This document shows positions 30,640 to 41,379 of a stretch of 64,000 nt of DNA, piece after piece. The stretch comes from Corythucha ciliata (taxonomy: Eukaryota > Arthropoda > Insecta > Hemiptera > Tingidae), in contig CM075939.1 in NCBI GenBank assembly GCA_038030265.1, forward strand, positions 53,921,253 to 53,985,252. The letters run 5' to 3'. Position 1 is the stretch's first letter; each line of letters opens with the position of its first letter. Under the pieces are notes generated by a model. It did no database searches and had not been told where the DNA came from. It saw only the letters and a program-made list of their open reading frames with translations. Position numbers and translations under genes: made by a program.

Positions 30640-31160
30640 CTTTCCCTTTTTTCCTTTCTTTTCTTGATTTTTGAAATCCTCGCCCCCCCAAGGAAAACCA
30701 GGCGACCCAGTGCCCCCGCCATCTCTCGACAGGCCCGCCGACTGCAATTCTCAATTATTATGAGTATGGGCTGAGGGACTCGCAGAGGCAGCGTAAAGAA
30801 ACAAAAATGTGACGTTCCTGATGTTTCCTGTATTTGTGTGGTTGGTCTCAACCTTAAGGTCACGGGGACAAGTTCATCCCCCCCCCCCCGCCTGGAAATC
30901 GTATGCCCCGCATGTTCACTGATCTATGTAATACACAGATGAATCACTGATCTAGGAAATACACAGTCAACTGCGATAGATTCTGCCGGACATATCGACC
31001 ACGGGGAGCAAAACAATCGAATAGGATAGATCGAGTTGAGAATTTGCACAGAAGGGACAAGAAAATTCAACTTTATCTTCCCACGTACTTAGCTCTTGGG
31101 CTCTCAGATTCTTGGTATAACCAGTTGGACAAGTCCGCGCATAAACGTTCAGACAAAGCG
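30640..31160. other. No gene; hAT-like end at about 30840
   Basis: It contains a C-rich stretch near 30685 and GGTTGGTCTCAACCTTAAGG then GTCACGGGGACAAG then C10 near 30840-30890. That is similar in layout to the hAT-type terminus at 23093. Nothing coding. Confidence 0.4.
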
Positions 31161-31164
31161 CTAA

Positions 31165-31560
31165 ATGTGTGTGTCTGAAATTGCGAAAAAGTGTTCATTT
31201 GTCGTTAAAATAGATAAAAAGTGCAAATGCACTGATGAAAATGAATAAAAATAGCTAATTAGCGGCTAAACTTGTGGAAAGGCGATCGTTCGTAGCTGGA
31301 ATTGAAAAAGCGCCAGTCCGCGGCTTCTGGGGACAATTTGGTGGCTGAAATGGAAGAAAAGCGCTACCTAGTCGGGAAGCAGGACGATAATTCGCTGTTA
31401 ACATTCAGTAAAAGTGTTAATTCGTGGTCAAAATTGGGAAAAACTCCTAATTCACGGCTAATATATGTATATTGAAAAAACGCCAGAATTCGTGGTTTCT
31501 GAAGATAAATTGGTGCCCACAATATTGATAAAATGCCTATGCCATGATTGAATGTCATAG
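31165..31560 (+). repeat. 30-bp minisatellite array
   Basis: The units are of forward type (TTCGTGGTCAAAATTGGG, CTAATTAGCGGCTAAAC). They include the recurring variant CGCGGCTTCTGGGGACAATTTG (first 20 bases are diagnostic), also seen at 41510 and, in reverse, near 51535. Confidence 0.75.
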
Positions 31561-31913
31561 TGCGTAAAAATACATTTATTATTCATTTGGAGACCAAAGG
31601 GGCCTCATTGAGATTTCTACCTCCGGCCTACGGTTAGAAAGGGTTTTCTTCATAAAATAAATAATAAACAAAGAAAGAAGGTATGGTGGGAGGGGGAAGA
31701 GCTGATCTGGTACCCACTCATGGGGGTGGTAATCGAAACCCCCCTTTCCCACGGTACGCCCTCACCACCAGCCCTATGTTTGAAGCGATTTGACCAGCTT
31801 GGGTAATTATGCTGTTATCCCCCCCCCCTCCTTAGATTCACCTATGGGTGAGGGGGTTAATGCGCAGGCTGGTTTTGTCATGACCACAACTTTGTGTGTG
31901 TGTTCTCGCCTCC
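31561..31913. mobile_element. Transposon end fragment homologous to 57975-58150
   Basis: CTCATGGGGGTGGTAATCGAA then CCCCCCTTTCCCAC then CACCACCAGCCC then ATGTTTGAAGCGATTT then C8 then TTAGATTCACCTATG follows the same order of words as 57996-58150. Both copies lie beside a 30-bp minisatellite array, so the array and this end probably belong to one mobile unit. The Gypsy-3 LTR starts right after it. Confidence 0.55.
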
Positions 31914-31918
31914 ACCTC

Positions 31919-32028
31919 TGTTGTGTCTTTTTACACGTTAATCTTAGAACCGCGTTTAGAAAACTTCTTTTATATATTTTGAATATTTTGATAAATCATA
32001 ATGGACATATGAAAATAAAAACATGACA
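31919..32028 (-). repeat. Gypsy-3 3' LTR (110 bp)
   Basis: On the minus strand it begins TGTCATG and ends ACACAACA, identical base for base to 34959-35068. On the plus strand it reads TGTTGTGTC...ACATGACA. Confidence 0.95.
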
Positions 32029-32044
32029 ATCTCCCCCACTTTTT
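32029..32044 (-). other. Gypsy-3 polypurine tract
   Basis: On the minus strand AAAGTGGGGGAGAT lies directly before the TG of the 3' LTR. Confidence 0.75.
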
Positions 32045-32050
32045 GTTTTT

Positions 32051-32740
32051 CTAATTAATGACGTCGTCGTTTAAATAACGGGGCGGTCGCCTGTTCCTAG
32101 TAGAGCGACGAAGATAGTGTTCCGGAGGCGGTGAACTGGTTAATGTTTGAGGTGCCAATTCTTCATCTTGTTGCTCGGCACTAGGCGTCGATTGTAGATC
32201 CGGTGAGGAAGTCTGATGGGACCGTGTCGGAGAGCCGATTTGATGTTCGAACGGCGGTGATCGTGGAGAGTTGGGTAGATTTTTGGACGTTGGAAAAGGG
32301 ACTCCTAATATTTGCGAAGGAGGCTGAGGTGGCGAATGCGACTGAAAATCTTGTGTGGAAGTCTTCTGGGGAACCAGGGTTGCTCGCAATTGGTCAATAT
32401 GTCGCTTCAGTTCTCTGCCTGTGTCTAGTAAGACGATGTAGTGGCGCTGTCCTAGCTTCTGACTGACGGTCCCGAATCGCCATGTGCTGCGGTTATTGAT
32501 GTGCATCCGTGTCTGGACTCTCTCTCCCACTTTAAAAGTTCGAATAGTTGTGGCAATGTGAGGATAGCAGTTTTTTGTTTTCAAGTTGGGTTTGATAGCG
32601 TCGAGACGTATTCTTAACCGAGGCATTTCAGCAACTGCTCGGACTTTTTCCAAGGATTTTCGAATTTCGTTGTGTTCTATTATGTGACCGAGGTAGTCAA
32701 TCTGAGTTTGGAAGAAGGTACACTTTTTTTTGTTTACGTG
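32051..32740 (-). pseudogene. pol: Gypsy-3 pol remnant (RT end fused to post-integrase tail)
   Basis: Just past the stop that ends the upstream frame, the RT reading frame continues for about 40 codons (KKKCTFFQTQIDYLGHII). It then passes directly, near 32620, to the region behind the integrase core (LRIRLDAIKPNLKTK). RNase H, the HHCC finger and the DDE core are absent, so roughly 1.8 kb is deleted by comparison with the layout of Gypsy-1. The 200-residue tail at 32051-32653 is open and ends with a proline/serine-rich region, as in related Gypsy elements. Confidence 0.88.
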
Positions 32741-34906
32741 TTAATCGTTTTCAGCTAGACGTTTTAGACAAGCGCGAAGATTTTCCCTGCATTCTTCCAA
32801 GGTAGCTCCATGGATAACTATATCGTCGAAATATGCTTCTGTTTTCTTGAGGCCGTGTAATATTTGCGTCAAGATTCTATTAAAGTCGGAAGGAGCCGTT
32901 TTTATTCCGAAGCTTAAGCGATTCATACGATACGTTCCTCGGTGGGTGACCAGTGTCTGAATTTCGGAGCTTTTCGTGTCGACTTTTAGATGGAGGTATG
33001 CTTTGTATAGATCCAGCTTGCAAAAGAATTTGGAATCTCTCAGACTATTCAAAACGTCGTCAATGCGGCGTATGGGATGGTTTGCGGAGACGAGATTTTT
33101 GTTAACACCACATTTATAGTCAACGCAAATACGGACGTTACCATCTGGCTTCGGTATTATCACCAGAGGTGAACCCCAGTCACTTGCGGTGACGGGTGTG
33201 ATAATTCCAGAAGATTCAAGGGAATCTAGTTCTTTTTCTACTTTCTCGCGCAAAGCATAGGGAACGTTACGAACTTTATTAAAACAGGGTGTTGCATTTT
33301 CCCGTAAACGAAGCTTAATTTCTACGTTAGGGATGCAGCCGACTTTTTGTTCGAAAACGGTGGCAAATTCGTTAAAGAAGTCTTCTGATGGTGCGTGGTG
33401 AATAGAGACAGAGTCACGAGTACGAGCGGTGTGATTTTCGAGGTCGATTTGTTTGAGGCTGATATCGAGGTTTCGTATCCACGTTCGCCCTAGTAGTGCT
33501 TGATGGCCAGGAGGAACGACGTATAGATCGCTCGTTATCGATCGATTTTTGTATGTGACGGTGACTTTTACTTTTCCGTGAGGTTTGATGATGTGTTCTG
33601 AATAAGAACGAAAAACTAGGTCGGATGGTTGTAATTGTAGACTCAAATCAAGTGAGGCAAAATCATCGGCGGATATGAGGGAATATTTTGCACCTGAGTC
33701 GACTTCAAAATTCTGACACACGCCGTTGAGTTTAACAGTCACGATGTACTTGTCTGGGTGAGGTGTCACTTCAAACAGGTCGATTACTACTGGTTCTATG
33801 AAGTTTACGATACCGAACCCCTGGTTTGAATCGCTGTCACTTAACTCGTCGAGGTGTTGAGTCGATGTTAAACGCTGTCGCCTGGTCTGCAGAAGCGTTT
33901 TTATACAGACTTTAGATACGTGGCCTTTCTTGTGACAGGCTTTGCAAGTTAGACTTTCTCGATCGGTGTAGCATTCATGTGACCTGTGGTTCGATCTGCC
34001 GCAGTTCAGACATAGATTGCTTATTCCCAGTGCGTGGTAGTCGATAATCTTTCGTCTTCGAGTCGGAGAGTTACTTCGTTCCGTGCGTGTCGTGTTGCCG
34101 TTTTTGTTTTGTGAAACATGTTGCCGTTCATCTTTGCGTTGGTTTTTACTAATTCCGCGACGGGGCTGGTTGAATACCTTGAAAGTATCACTCGAGTCAC
34201 TGTATGAGGAAAATCCGGGAGAAATTGAACATTTTTGGCTCTCAATCCGGGATGCTTCGAGAGCGACGGCCTTGGAAACGATTTCATCGAAGTTGATGGA
34301 GGTGGATTGCAAAAGTTGTTCACGAATCCAGTTGTCTTTTAACCCTCTAATGAACTGGGCACGCAAGAAAATGTCGGAGGCGGAAAAGTTGGTGTCACAT
34401 TGGCATTTAACGAAGAATTCGCAATCGTTTAAAGATTCACGAAGGCTGCAGACAAATTCAGCAATCGTTTGGTTGTCTTTCTGCGTGACACTGAGAAAAT
34501 AATGTTGATTTACGACTACGTTTCGCTTTGGAATGAGCATTTCTCTTAATTTTTGTACGAGATCGTTGTAATTGAAGTCTTTGATGGGTTTGTCAGGGCC
34601 GAGAAATGAGGCTAGATTGCTGTAATGAGTAGGCCCAATTGAGGCGCACAGAAGCTGAGCTTGACGAGTCTGATCCGAGAGATTTTTAATTGATAAGTAA
34701 TTTTCGAATCGTTCGATGTAACGGTTGAACATTTCTTTTGTCGAATCGAAATGTTCAAAAGGTTGCACGCTCGATACATTGTTTTCATGAGCCGAGGAAG
34801 ACGATTGGTTGGATTGGATCGCTTGAAAAGATTGGATTAGGCTGAGTTGTGACTGTGTAAATGCGTTTAAAAGCCTTTCAAACTGTTCCGGGTCCATTTT
34901 AGCCAA
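32741..34906 (-). CDS. gag-pol: Gypsy-3 Gag-protease-RT, C-terminally truncated
   Basis: The 721-residue frame starts 52 bases inside the 5' LTR. Gag has a capsid-like region (SVTQKDNQTIAEFVCSLRE near 155) and two zinc knuckles near 303-316 and 324-337 (CLNCGRSNH...C and CKACHKKGH...C). The protease VDSGAKYSL is near 400. RT has WGSPLVIIPKPDG near 577, KLDLYKAYLHL near 630 and YFDDIV near 690. The frame ends at a TAA where the RT sequence clearly continues beyond it, so this is a nonsense mutation. Gag and protease may still be functional; RT is incomplete. Confidence 0.93.
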   Translation of the reverse strand: MAKMDPEQFERLLNAFTQSQLSLIQSFQAIQSNQSSSSAHENNVSSVQPFEHFDSTKEMFNRYIERFENYLSIKNLSDQTRQAQLLCASIGPTHYSNLASFLGPDKPIKDFNYNDLVQKLREMLIPKRNVVVNQHYFLSVTQKDNQTIAEFVCSLRESLNDCEFFVKCQCDTNFSASDIFLRAQFIRGLKDNWIREQLLQSTSINFDEIVSKAVALEASRIESQKCSISPGFSSYSDSSDTFKVFNQPRRGISKNQRKDERQHVSQNKNGNTTRTERSNSPTRRRKIIDYHALGISNLCLNCGRSNHRSHECYTDRESLTCKACHKKGHVSKVCIKTLLQTRRQRLTSTQHLDELSDSDSNQGFGIVNFIEPVVIDLFEVTPHPDKYIVTVKLNGVCQNFEVDSGAKYSLISADDFASLDLSLQLQPSDLVFRSYSEHIIKPHGKVKVTVTYKNRSITSDLYVVPPGHQALLGRTWIRNLDISLKQIDLENHTARTRDSVSIHHAPSEDFFNEFATVFEQKVGCIPNVEIKLRLRENATPCFNKVRNVPYALREKVEKELDSLESSGIITPVTASDWGSPLVIIPKPDGNVRICVDYKCGVNKNLVSANHPIRRIDDVLNSLRDSKFFCKLDLYKAYLHLKVDTKSSEIQTLVTHRGTYRMNRLSFGIKTAPSDFNRILTQILHGLKKTEAYFDDIVIHGATLEECRENLRACLKRLAEND

Positions 34907-34939
34907 GTCGAAGTATACTTGTCTTCCTGTTGGCTGAAA

Positions 34940-34958
34940 TTTTCACCGAGTCGCCAAT
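34940..34958 (-). other. Gypsy-3 primer binding site
   Basis: On the minus strand, TTGGCGACTCGGTG begins one base after the 5' LTR. TGGCGAC-type sites are usual in this Gypsy group. Which tRNA it pairs with was not determined. Confidence 0.6.
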
Positions 34959-35068
34959 TGTTGTGTCTTTTTACACGTTAATCTTAGAACCGCGTTTAGA
35001 AAACTTCTTTTATATATTTTGAATATTTTGATAAATCATAATGGACATATGAAAATAAAAACATGACA
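34959..35068 (-). repeat. Gypsy-3 5' LTR (110 bp)
   Basis: It is identical to the copy at 31919-32028. At 110 bp it is short for a Gypsy LTR. A TATATATTTT stretch in the middle could serve as a core promoter. Confidence 0.95.
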
Positions 35069-35074
35069 ACCTCC

Positions 35075-35213
35075 CTCCGATACTGCGTCTCGGTCTCATA
35101 TCGAGAATTGTGGTATCGTCTCGGTCTCGGAACGATACCTCGAATCTTGGTCTCGGTCTCGGTCTCGCACCCTCTGAATAATAGGTCTCGTCCCGGTATA
35201 TCGGTGCATCTCT
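35075..35213. repeat. CGGTCTCG repeats with a hAT-like terminus
   Basis: CTCGGTCTCG words repeat at 35085-35170. The segment ends GGTATATCGGTGCATCTCTA, whose reverse complement TAGAGATGCACCGATATACC is a frequent hAT-like MITE end in arthropods. Gypsy-3 sits at or near the other side of this block. Confidence 0.5.
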
Positions 35214-35214
35214 A

Positions 35215-35925
35215 GCTAAAATTGTGATAATGCGCTCGTTCACGGATACATTATGAGAAAAAGCGACAGTTCGAGAGATTTCTTGTCACAACTTTCCGAT
35301 CCCGGCCGGAAATCATGTTCTTCAGGCAATATAAGAGCGGGCAATGAAACAGAGGAAAAACGCCGACTCACGGCTTTTAAATGGACGAAAAACGCCTATT
35401 CGCGGATAAAATGGAGAAAAATAGCTCATTCGAGACTGAAATTGCAAAATCGCACCGGTTCACGGTTTCGCGATGCAACGTCCAGACCAAAGTTGAGACA
35501 GCACGCTAATTCGCGTTTATATAGAGAACATTGCCAGCACGGCTAAAAACGAGAAAAGGCGTTTTTTCAAAGTAGAATTGTAGAGGAAGCACTCATTTTC
35601 TGCTAGAATTGAGGGAAATAACGCAAATTCACGGCTAAAATTGAGAAAATGCGTTCATTATCGGTTAAAACTGAGAACTTGCGCTCGTTCGCAGGGAAAA
35701 TGGAGAAAAAGTTCATTTTTAGCATAAAATTCAAAATACGCTCATCTATTTGCCATTTTGCAATGCAAAGTAGAGGCAAAAATTAAGAAAAGCCGCAAAT
35801 TCTTGGTTAATAGAGGCCTTGTCACGCCTGAAATGGGTAAAATTGCTCATTTACATGTCGAAATAATAAAAGTGCTTATTTGTGGCTAAAATTTCAGTAA
35901 ATTCTCTGTGAGTATATACCCTCTT
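35215..35925 (+). repeat. 30-bp minisatellite array
   Basis: About 22 forward units (CACGGCTAAAATTGAGAAAA, GCGCTCGTTCGCAGGG) run from the hAT-like end to 35925. They include TAGAGGC variants near 35775 and 35813. No coding signal. Confidence 0.8.
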
Positions 35926-36985
35926 GAGAAAACCAGCTGTGGATCCGCGCCGGGGCTGACGCGTTCAGATCGTCATTTCGTGAAGTTGACTTATTACAAA
36001 CGAATTTATCGGAGCTGGGTCATCAAAAGAAAGCTAATTTTGCTGCATTAAATGTTTTGAGTTCTGGACCCATAAAAAATATTTTTCGAGGAGACGGTCC
36101 ACTTAAAACCAATATCACGGGGATGGCTCTTATTCAAAGCCAACTTCTAGGAGCCGGCTCTCTTAGATCCAGGCAGGTCTAGATCTTTTTAACATACAAA
36201 TGTCGTGAGGTTGGGCCATCCCGCTTATGTCTCTTGCGTTGTTGGCCCATTCAAAAAGTAATTTCATGGATTTGAATCGTTGCTAACTAACTTTTTTGGA
36301 GCTTGCACCCTCATGAAACAAAATTTGACGTGGCTGAATACCTGAAAAGAAGAATTTTGTGGAATTGACAAGTAAAAACCCCAATTTTGGTGGGAACAGG
36401 ATCACCTCCAAAAAAAAAATCGTGGCTTTCGCTACTGCATAAAAATTATTTTGCGCAGTTGGCAAATTCAAAAATAAGTTTCGTGTTGTTGGCTCACTTC
36501 AAAGTGCAAATTCACGGTTCTGACTCCTCTCCATAACAAAAGGCCATCGGTTTGGCCCATTCTAAACCAATTCTACGGGATTGACTCATCCTGAATAAAT
36601 AATTTTTGCTCGTTTGTGTAACTCGAATAACCAATCAGTGGCGTTCGACTTCTTTAAACGTGGAATTCCGCAGAGTTCAACCCAATTTTGCAGGTCTCGC
36701 TGCTTCAAAACCCAACATTTGCACATTCGTATATCATTAAAAAGCAGTTAGCTGTGGGACGTGGCTCATTCAAATAAACAACTTCGCTTGTTTGACTCAT
36801 TTCAAAGTGCAATTTCGTGGTTTTAGCTCTCCCAAATCCCAAATTTCTCACTTTTTGACTGTGGCTTCACAGCACCCAATGGTTCAGGGGGACCATTCAA
36901 AGGTTCTTCTCGGCCTCGGTATTACGGCTTCACGGAAGCCCACCAGTTTAAGCTGTCATCCTTTTTCATTCACTATACCTTCAAA
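35926..36985. repeat. Second degenerate repeat type (TTTCGTGG-TTGACTCATTCAAA)
   Basis: It opens with AACCAGCTGTGGATCCGCGCC, matching 58957-58980 (first 20 bases compared). After that, words such as CATTTCGTGAAGTTGACTTA, TTTCGTGTTGTTGGCTCACT and ATTTCGTGGTTTTAGCTC recur about every 30-45 bases with strong decay. No gene. Confidence 0.55.
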
Positions 36986-38232
36986 CGGTGTTTTTAATTG
37001 AAAAAAAAAATAAAATAAATTTCAAACCGCCTATTAAACAGCGTTGTTAAAAACCTTTTTTGACGTTTTTGCGTGGGTTTCTTAATTGGTTTGGCACTGC
37101 GTTGGCGTCGCAAGAAAATTGTGATTTTTCCCCCTTTGCTATGCTATAAGAGGCTCAAAATTCGAAGATGACCATCAGGGGAAATAATATAAAAAAGGGG
37201 ACGTGTTCTAACACTCGCGTACACATATTTACAACCTTCTTGTTCTACACTTCTTTTTTTTTTTCCTCTTTATTTCTCGTACTTTCGCTACCCCAGTTTC
37301 TTTGATCCGGGTGGGGTGAAAGGTAAAGGTCGTGCAAGCTTCCCTTCTTATAGTTCCCCTCTCTCCCTTCCTCCGAGTCCATCCTTGATGAATGCAGACC
37401 TCTTCTCTCTCTTGAGTAAAAAAAATAAAAAATAAAAAAAAGTGTGGGGGAGAAGGGTTCCAGCAGATTGAATTTCGTTTTCTCCTTTAAAAAATAATAA
37501 ATCTCATCCCGAATCTCCGGGTTCATACAGGGGGCGGGGCTCTTTTTTTAAAGTTGAAAATTAGGTCAGAAAGGACTACGGGAGACAATAATTTCTGTTG
37601 TTAACTTTTATGAACTTTGTTAGGGCGTTAAATTTGAGGCCTCATTTTTCGTTTTAGTTCAAGGTGGTGGTGGTGGTGGTGGGTGGGGGTGGTAAGACAT
37701 TTGAAAAAAGTGAGAATAGGGAGCCAGCAGGTAATAATTGTTTAAACTTCATTTATTCCGATTCTTTTTTATTTATTATCAATTCCCTTGGAAGACAAGG
37801 CGCTAAAAAGGCGTGTAGACTTGCAAATGTAAGAGACAATCCATTTGCCTCTCACTCTATAACTAATCAGCGGAGATATAATTTAAACACGCCGGTGTCG
37901 ACTGTCAAGGATTTTTTTTTTTTTTTTTTTTTTTCCTATTAGGAAAAAAAAAAAAGTCAGCCACGAGACCATAATACTCTGTCACACTACCTGACCCTTC
38001 TCCTACACCCCCCCCCCTGCCGCTACTAGCCCTCCGTCAACCTCACACACACTACTGCACTCCTGCAACTCATACTCAACTCACCATCCTAGAAAAAAGC
38101 TGGGAGGCATCTCGTTTAAGGACAAAACAAGAAAAAGATACGAATCTCCATCCCATAACGGGTTTCTTTGCCCCTCAACCACAGCAACTCAGACACTGCA
38201 CTCATACATACGCAGCGGGGAGTTGGAAAGGG

Positions 38233-38264
<32 letters not shown>

Positions 38265-40680
38265 AAGATGAACCAAAACAACAGCTTGGCAACATAAAAT
38301 GTTCTCGGAAGGGTTTTTTTGTTTTCGTAAATTTTTCTCACGCTTTATGCGCAGTGTAAAACGCACTTTAGTTTCGTCAATCCATTATGACGATGCCTAA
38401 AACGTCAAAGCGTTAAAGTAGTCAGCAGGGTCATAAAAATATTTCACCCAGAGTTCACAAAAAAGTAAATTTGATTCTCCAGGGGTCGCAGGCGTCAATA
38501 ATAATTTAATATTTAATTTGATAATTAGCTAACGTTTCAAAAATTGATTTTGCGATTGTAAACCTTATCTTTCTCTCGTTGAACGATTGAATATACCCTG
38601 TTGATCAATAATGGTGACGGGAGGGTGCATACTCCAATGTTCTATATCATGGCCTCTTATGATGCGTTCCATTTTTACGCATTGGTCGTTGAATTAATTC
38701 GAATCTTGTGGCTTTGCATCAGGAAGGGCACATAATAGTCGTAATGTGATCTCTGCTGTTTTTCTCGATATTTTCCTAGAAGTAAATCGTCAATTTTCTG
38801 AGAAACTCGATCCATTACCACCCGAGCGTGATGGTCTTCTTAGCGAAATCTTCCTATAAAAAATTCTTCCTCATCTCTTAAGATAGTGTTCATAATTCCT
38901 GATGATCCACAGACCATAAAATTCTTCAGATGATAATCATCACAGTCTATACTCGCTCCTTTCTCCCTCCAACCGACGTTCAATCGTGTCCGGGAGTTTT
39001 TAAAAAATATTATTAATTGCTTTTTCTCGTAATAAATTCTAGGCGACATAGAAAAAAAACAACAATTTTCGACCTCGCCGTGATCTGGTATTTACTAAGT
39101 GGTTGCTCGTTTGACATTTTATTTATTGTGTTTCAAGAAATAGAAAATGGTTGGTAGGGAAGGGGTAGAGAGGTAGTTAAAGCGTCTTCAAATATGGCCG
39201 ATTATCCTATTTAGAAACGGTTTCGCATAAATCGTCCACAAGTAGTGCGCTATATAACGCGAGTTTTCAGGTAAATTTGGTCGTTTGGTTGGTGCAAGAA
39301 GGAGGAGGGGGGGGGATAGAAAGTGGGACGTCTTGTCAATTCTCATTATCTCAATCGCCTATTATAATACTTGAGACAGAAAGGTTCTGACAATTGACAT
39401 TATTATGCTACAGTTGTTGTCGTTAAGGAAACAGTGGTCTTCCTCAGTTCCACCCCCACCCGTGTGAAGTCAAGACAATACGATTGATAGCGCGTCACGA
39501 CCCCTCCCCCTATCCTTCTCACCATCTTAATGACACCCCAGTCTCGTCACACGCTTATTAGTCATTTCCCTCGCTGAATAGAACGCTTAAATTTTGATTT
39601 GTCTTTTTTGGAAGTTAAAATGGAATAAAAATTGGGTTTTTCTTATATGTATAGAGCTATGTAGAGCGTGCCCAACGTTTTTCCTTGCATTCCTCCACTT
39701 CGAAGGTTAAACTTGAACGGAACCTTTTTTTTTTTTTTTTCATGTTAATACCGTAGCGGAACATAACAAGAAACCTCAAAAAACACTAAAATCTCATAGA
39801 AGACAGGCGTTGAGCAACGATTTGAGTCCCCCTTTGTCCTTGGCTGCGGGAGAAATAATCAAAATTGTATAGAATAGTCTTGAGTAACACCCACTAATAA
39901 GACAAAAAACAAGGGAGGTCAACAAATTCAGAAATTGACAAAGACAAGACGAACCTTCCCGGACAACTTACGGCTCAAGGAAATTACTGGTTTTCCGATG
40001 TATTTTGTGGCTTTCAAAAAATCTTAAATTCTCCCGTCAGCCCGTCACGGCCACGGTCAACAGGGAAACACGAATCGCGGTCAAAAGTGTGAGGGGACAT
40101 TTAGTCGAACAGATTTCGATCGAATTTGACACAATAACGCGTTTTCTTTCGCATAAATCATTATAACGAGCCTGCGATCCAAGTTTAAAAGAAGAAGAGC
40201 AAGAAACGATAATTTAAAGGAGAGAAGGCCAGTAAAACCGCCTCTCCTATGAGTGCGGAAGAAATTAAACGGGATGACTGGACTTGAAACAAATACCATT
40301 TCAAACGAACGAGTGAATCTGAACTGACGGAAAAGTGCCGATGGCGATGGTGAAGGAGGGGGGGGGGCGTGAAATTTTCGAAAGTTGCAAAACTGTCATT
40401 GGGCATCTTTTAACACGAAACAGATATTTCCCAGAGAAACTTATTCTCGCATTCAATAATTTTCCCTTCGAATAATGCTTTCTTCCCGTGCAAATAACCT
40501 TTTAACTCGGTTGTATAGTCATGACAAGGAAGGCTCTCTCAGAGAATATTAAAAAAAAAACGTGATTTTGTACGTTTAGAGTGGGGATTAACAACAAAAC
40601 AGGCAACAACAAAACAGTCTCGGAAATACGCCAGTCTTAAACGAAGAATTTTCTATTAAAAGCAGGATTTCTCATCACAA
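36986..40680. other. 3.7 kb without recognisable gene
   Basis: It contains low-complexity tracts: T10 near 37255, (GGT)n near 37664, T22 at about 37913-37934, T31 near 38234, T20 near 39727, poly-C near 38009 and poly-G near 39310 and 40360. Open frames are short. It has no transposon signature. Like 18.7-23 kb and 53.5-56.4 kb it may be host intergenic or intronic DNA. Confidence 0.45.
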
Positions 40681-40689
40681 CTGCGGCTT

Positions 40690-41260
40690 AATTTTGAGAG
40701 AGAGAGTGTGTGTGTGTGAGTACAGGACTGTCAGCTCAGACGCCCTTCAGGTCATGGCGGGGATCCCTCCGGCTGGTCTCCTGCTAGACGCCTGGGTGCA
40801 CAGGCGCCGGGCCATCTCCAACTCGTAAAGGGCTGTTGGGGTGTCAGGAGGACTGGGTGGACCGTCTTCCGCCTTTGGGTGTCTGGCGAGTGGTTGCCGT
40901 GGGCGCTTCGCCTCCTCGATGACTTGGTGATGGAGGCCTGGTCGGAGCGTTGAGCTGGCAGTACGACTGGCAGGCGTTTGTTCAGCTTCTTGCCCGACGT
41001 GCGGATTCGCGGTTGGCAGCGGCCAGGTGGGTTTCCAACCTGAACACGCGGCCACCTCGATCCTCACCGGTCATGGATCGTTCAACGCCAGGTTGTGACT
41101 TTTCAGCTGGCGTCTTCTCTCTCGGGCACGGCTGGCCCGAATTTCGCGAGCGGCTTTTAGTTTTCCCCCTTGGGGCTCCTAGAATTCGAGGAATTGTGGG
41201 TTTTGGGGGTTTAAACCCCCTCCCCCCCCTAATAAGACGGCGCCCGCCAAGAATTTGTTG
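40690..41260 (-). other. GC-rich, possibly coding segment
   Basis: This stretch is far richer in G and C than its neighbours, and on the minus strand it has overlapping open frames at 40747-41067 and 40982-41296. The products are rich in Pro, Arg, Ala and Ser, and I recognise no domain. It starts after a (GT)n/(GA)n microsatellite at 40696 and ends near a T-TTAAA-CCCCC-TCCCCCCC block. It could be a transposon ORF1, a host exon or chance. Confidence 0.3.
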
Positions 41261-41379
41261 ATGGTCATTCCAGAGATTTCTTCTAATACCTTGCACATAC
41301 CAATGGGCGACTGCTGAAGGGAGATCTGCACAGAATGATGAATGCTCGACGAAGGGGCGATCTCTTGATTGCGAGGAGG

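Larger units (their letters stand above)
31919..35068 (-). mobile_element. Gypsy-3, internally deleted LTR retrotransposon
   Basis: Two identical 110-bp LTRs (31919-32028 and 34959-35068) enclose gag, protease and part of RT. ACCTC at 31914-31918 and 35069-35073 is the 5-bp target duplication. About half of a normal pol (RNase H and most of integrase) is missing. LTR identity shows a recent insertion. Any movement must have relied on enzymes from a complete relative, unless the deletion occurred after insertion. Confidence 0.93.

Noticed and set aside
37245..40406. Short open frames near homopolymer tracts as exons of a host gene
   Set aside because: No splice-site pairs, domains or codon bias could be seen; frames are at chance length.
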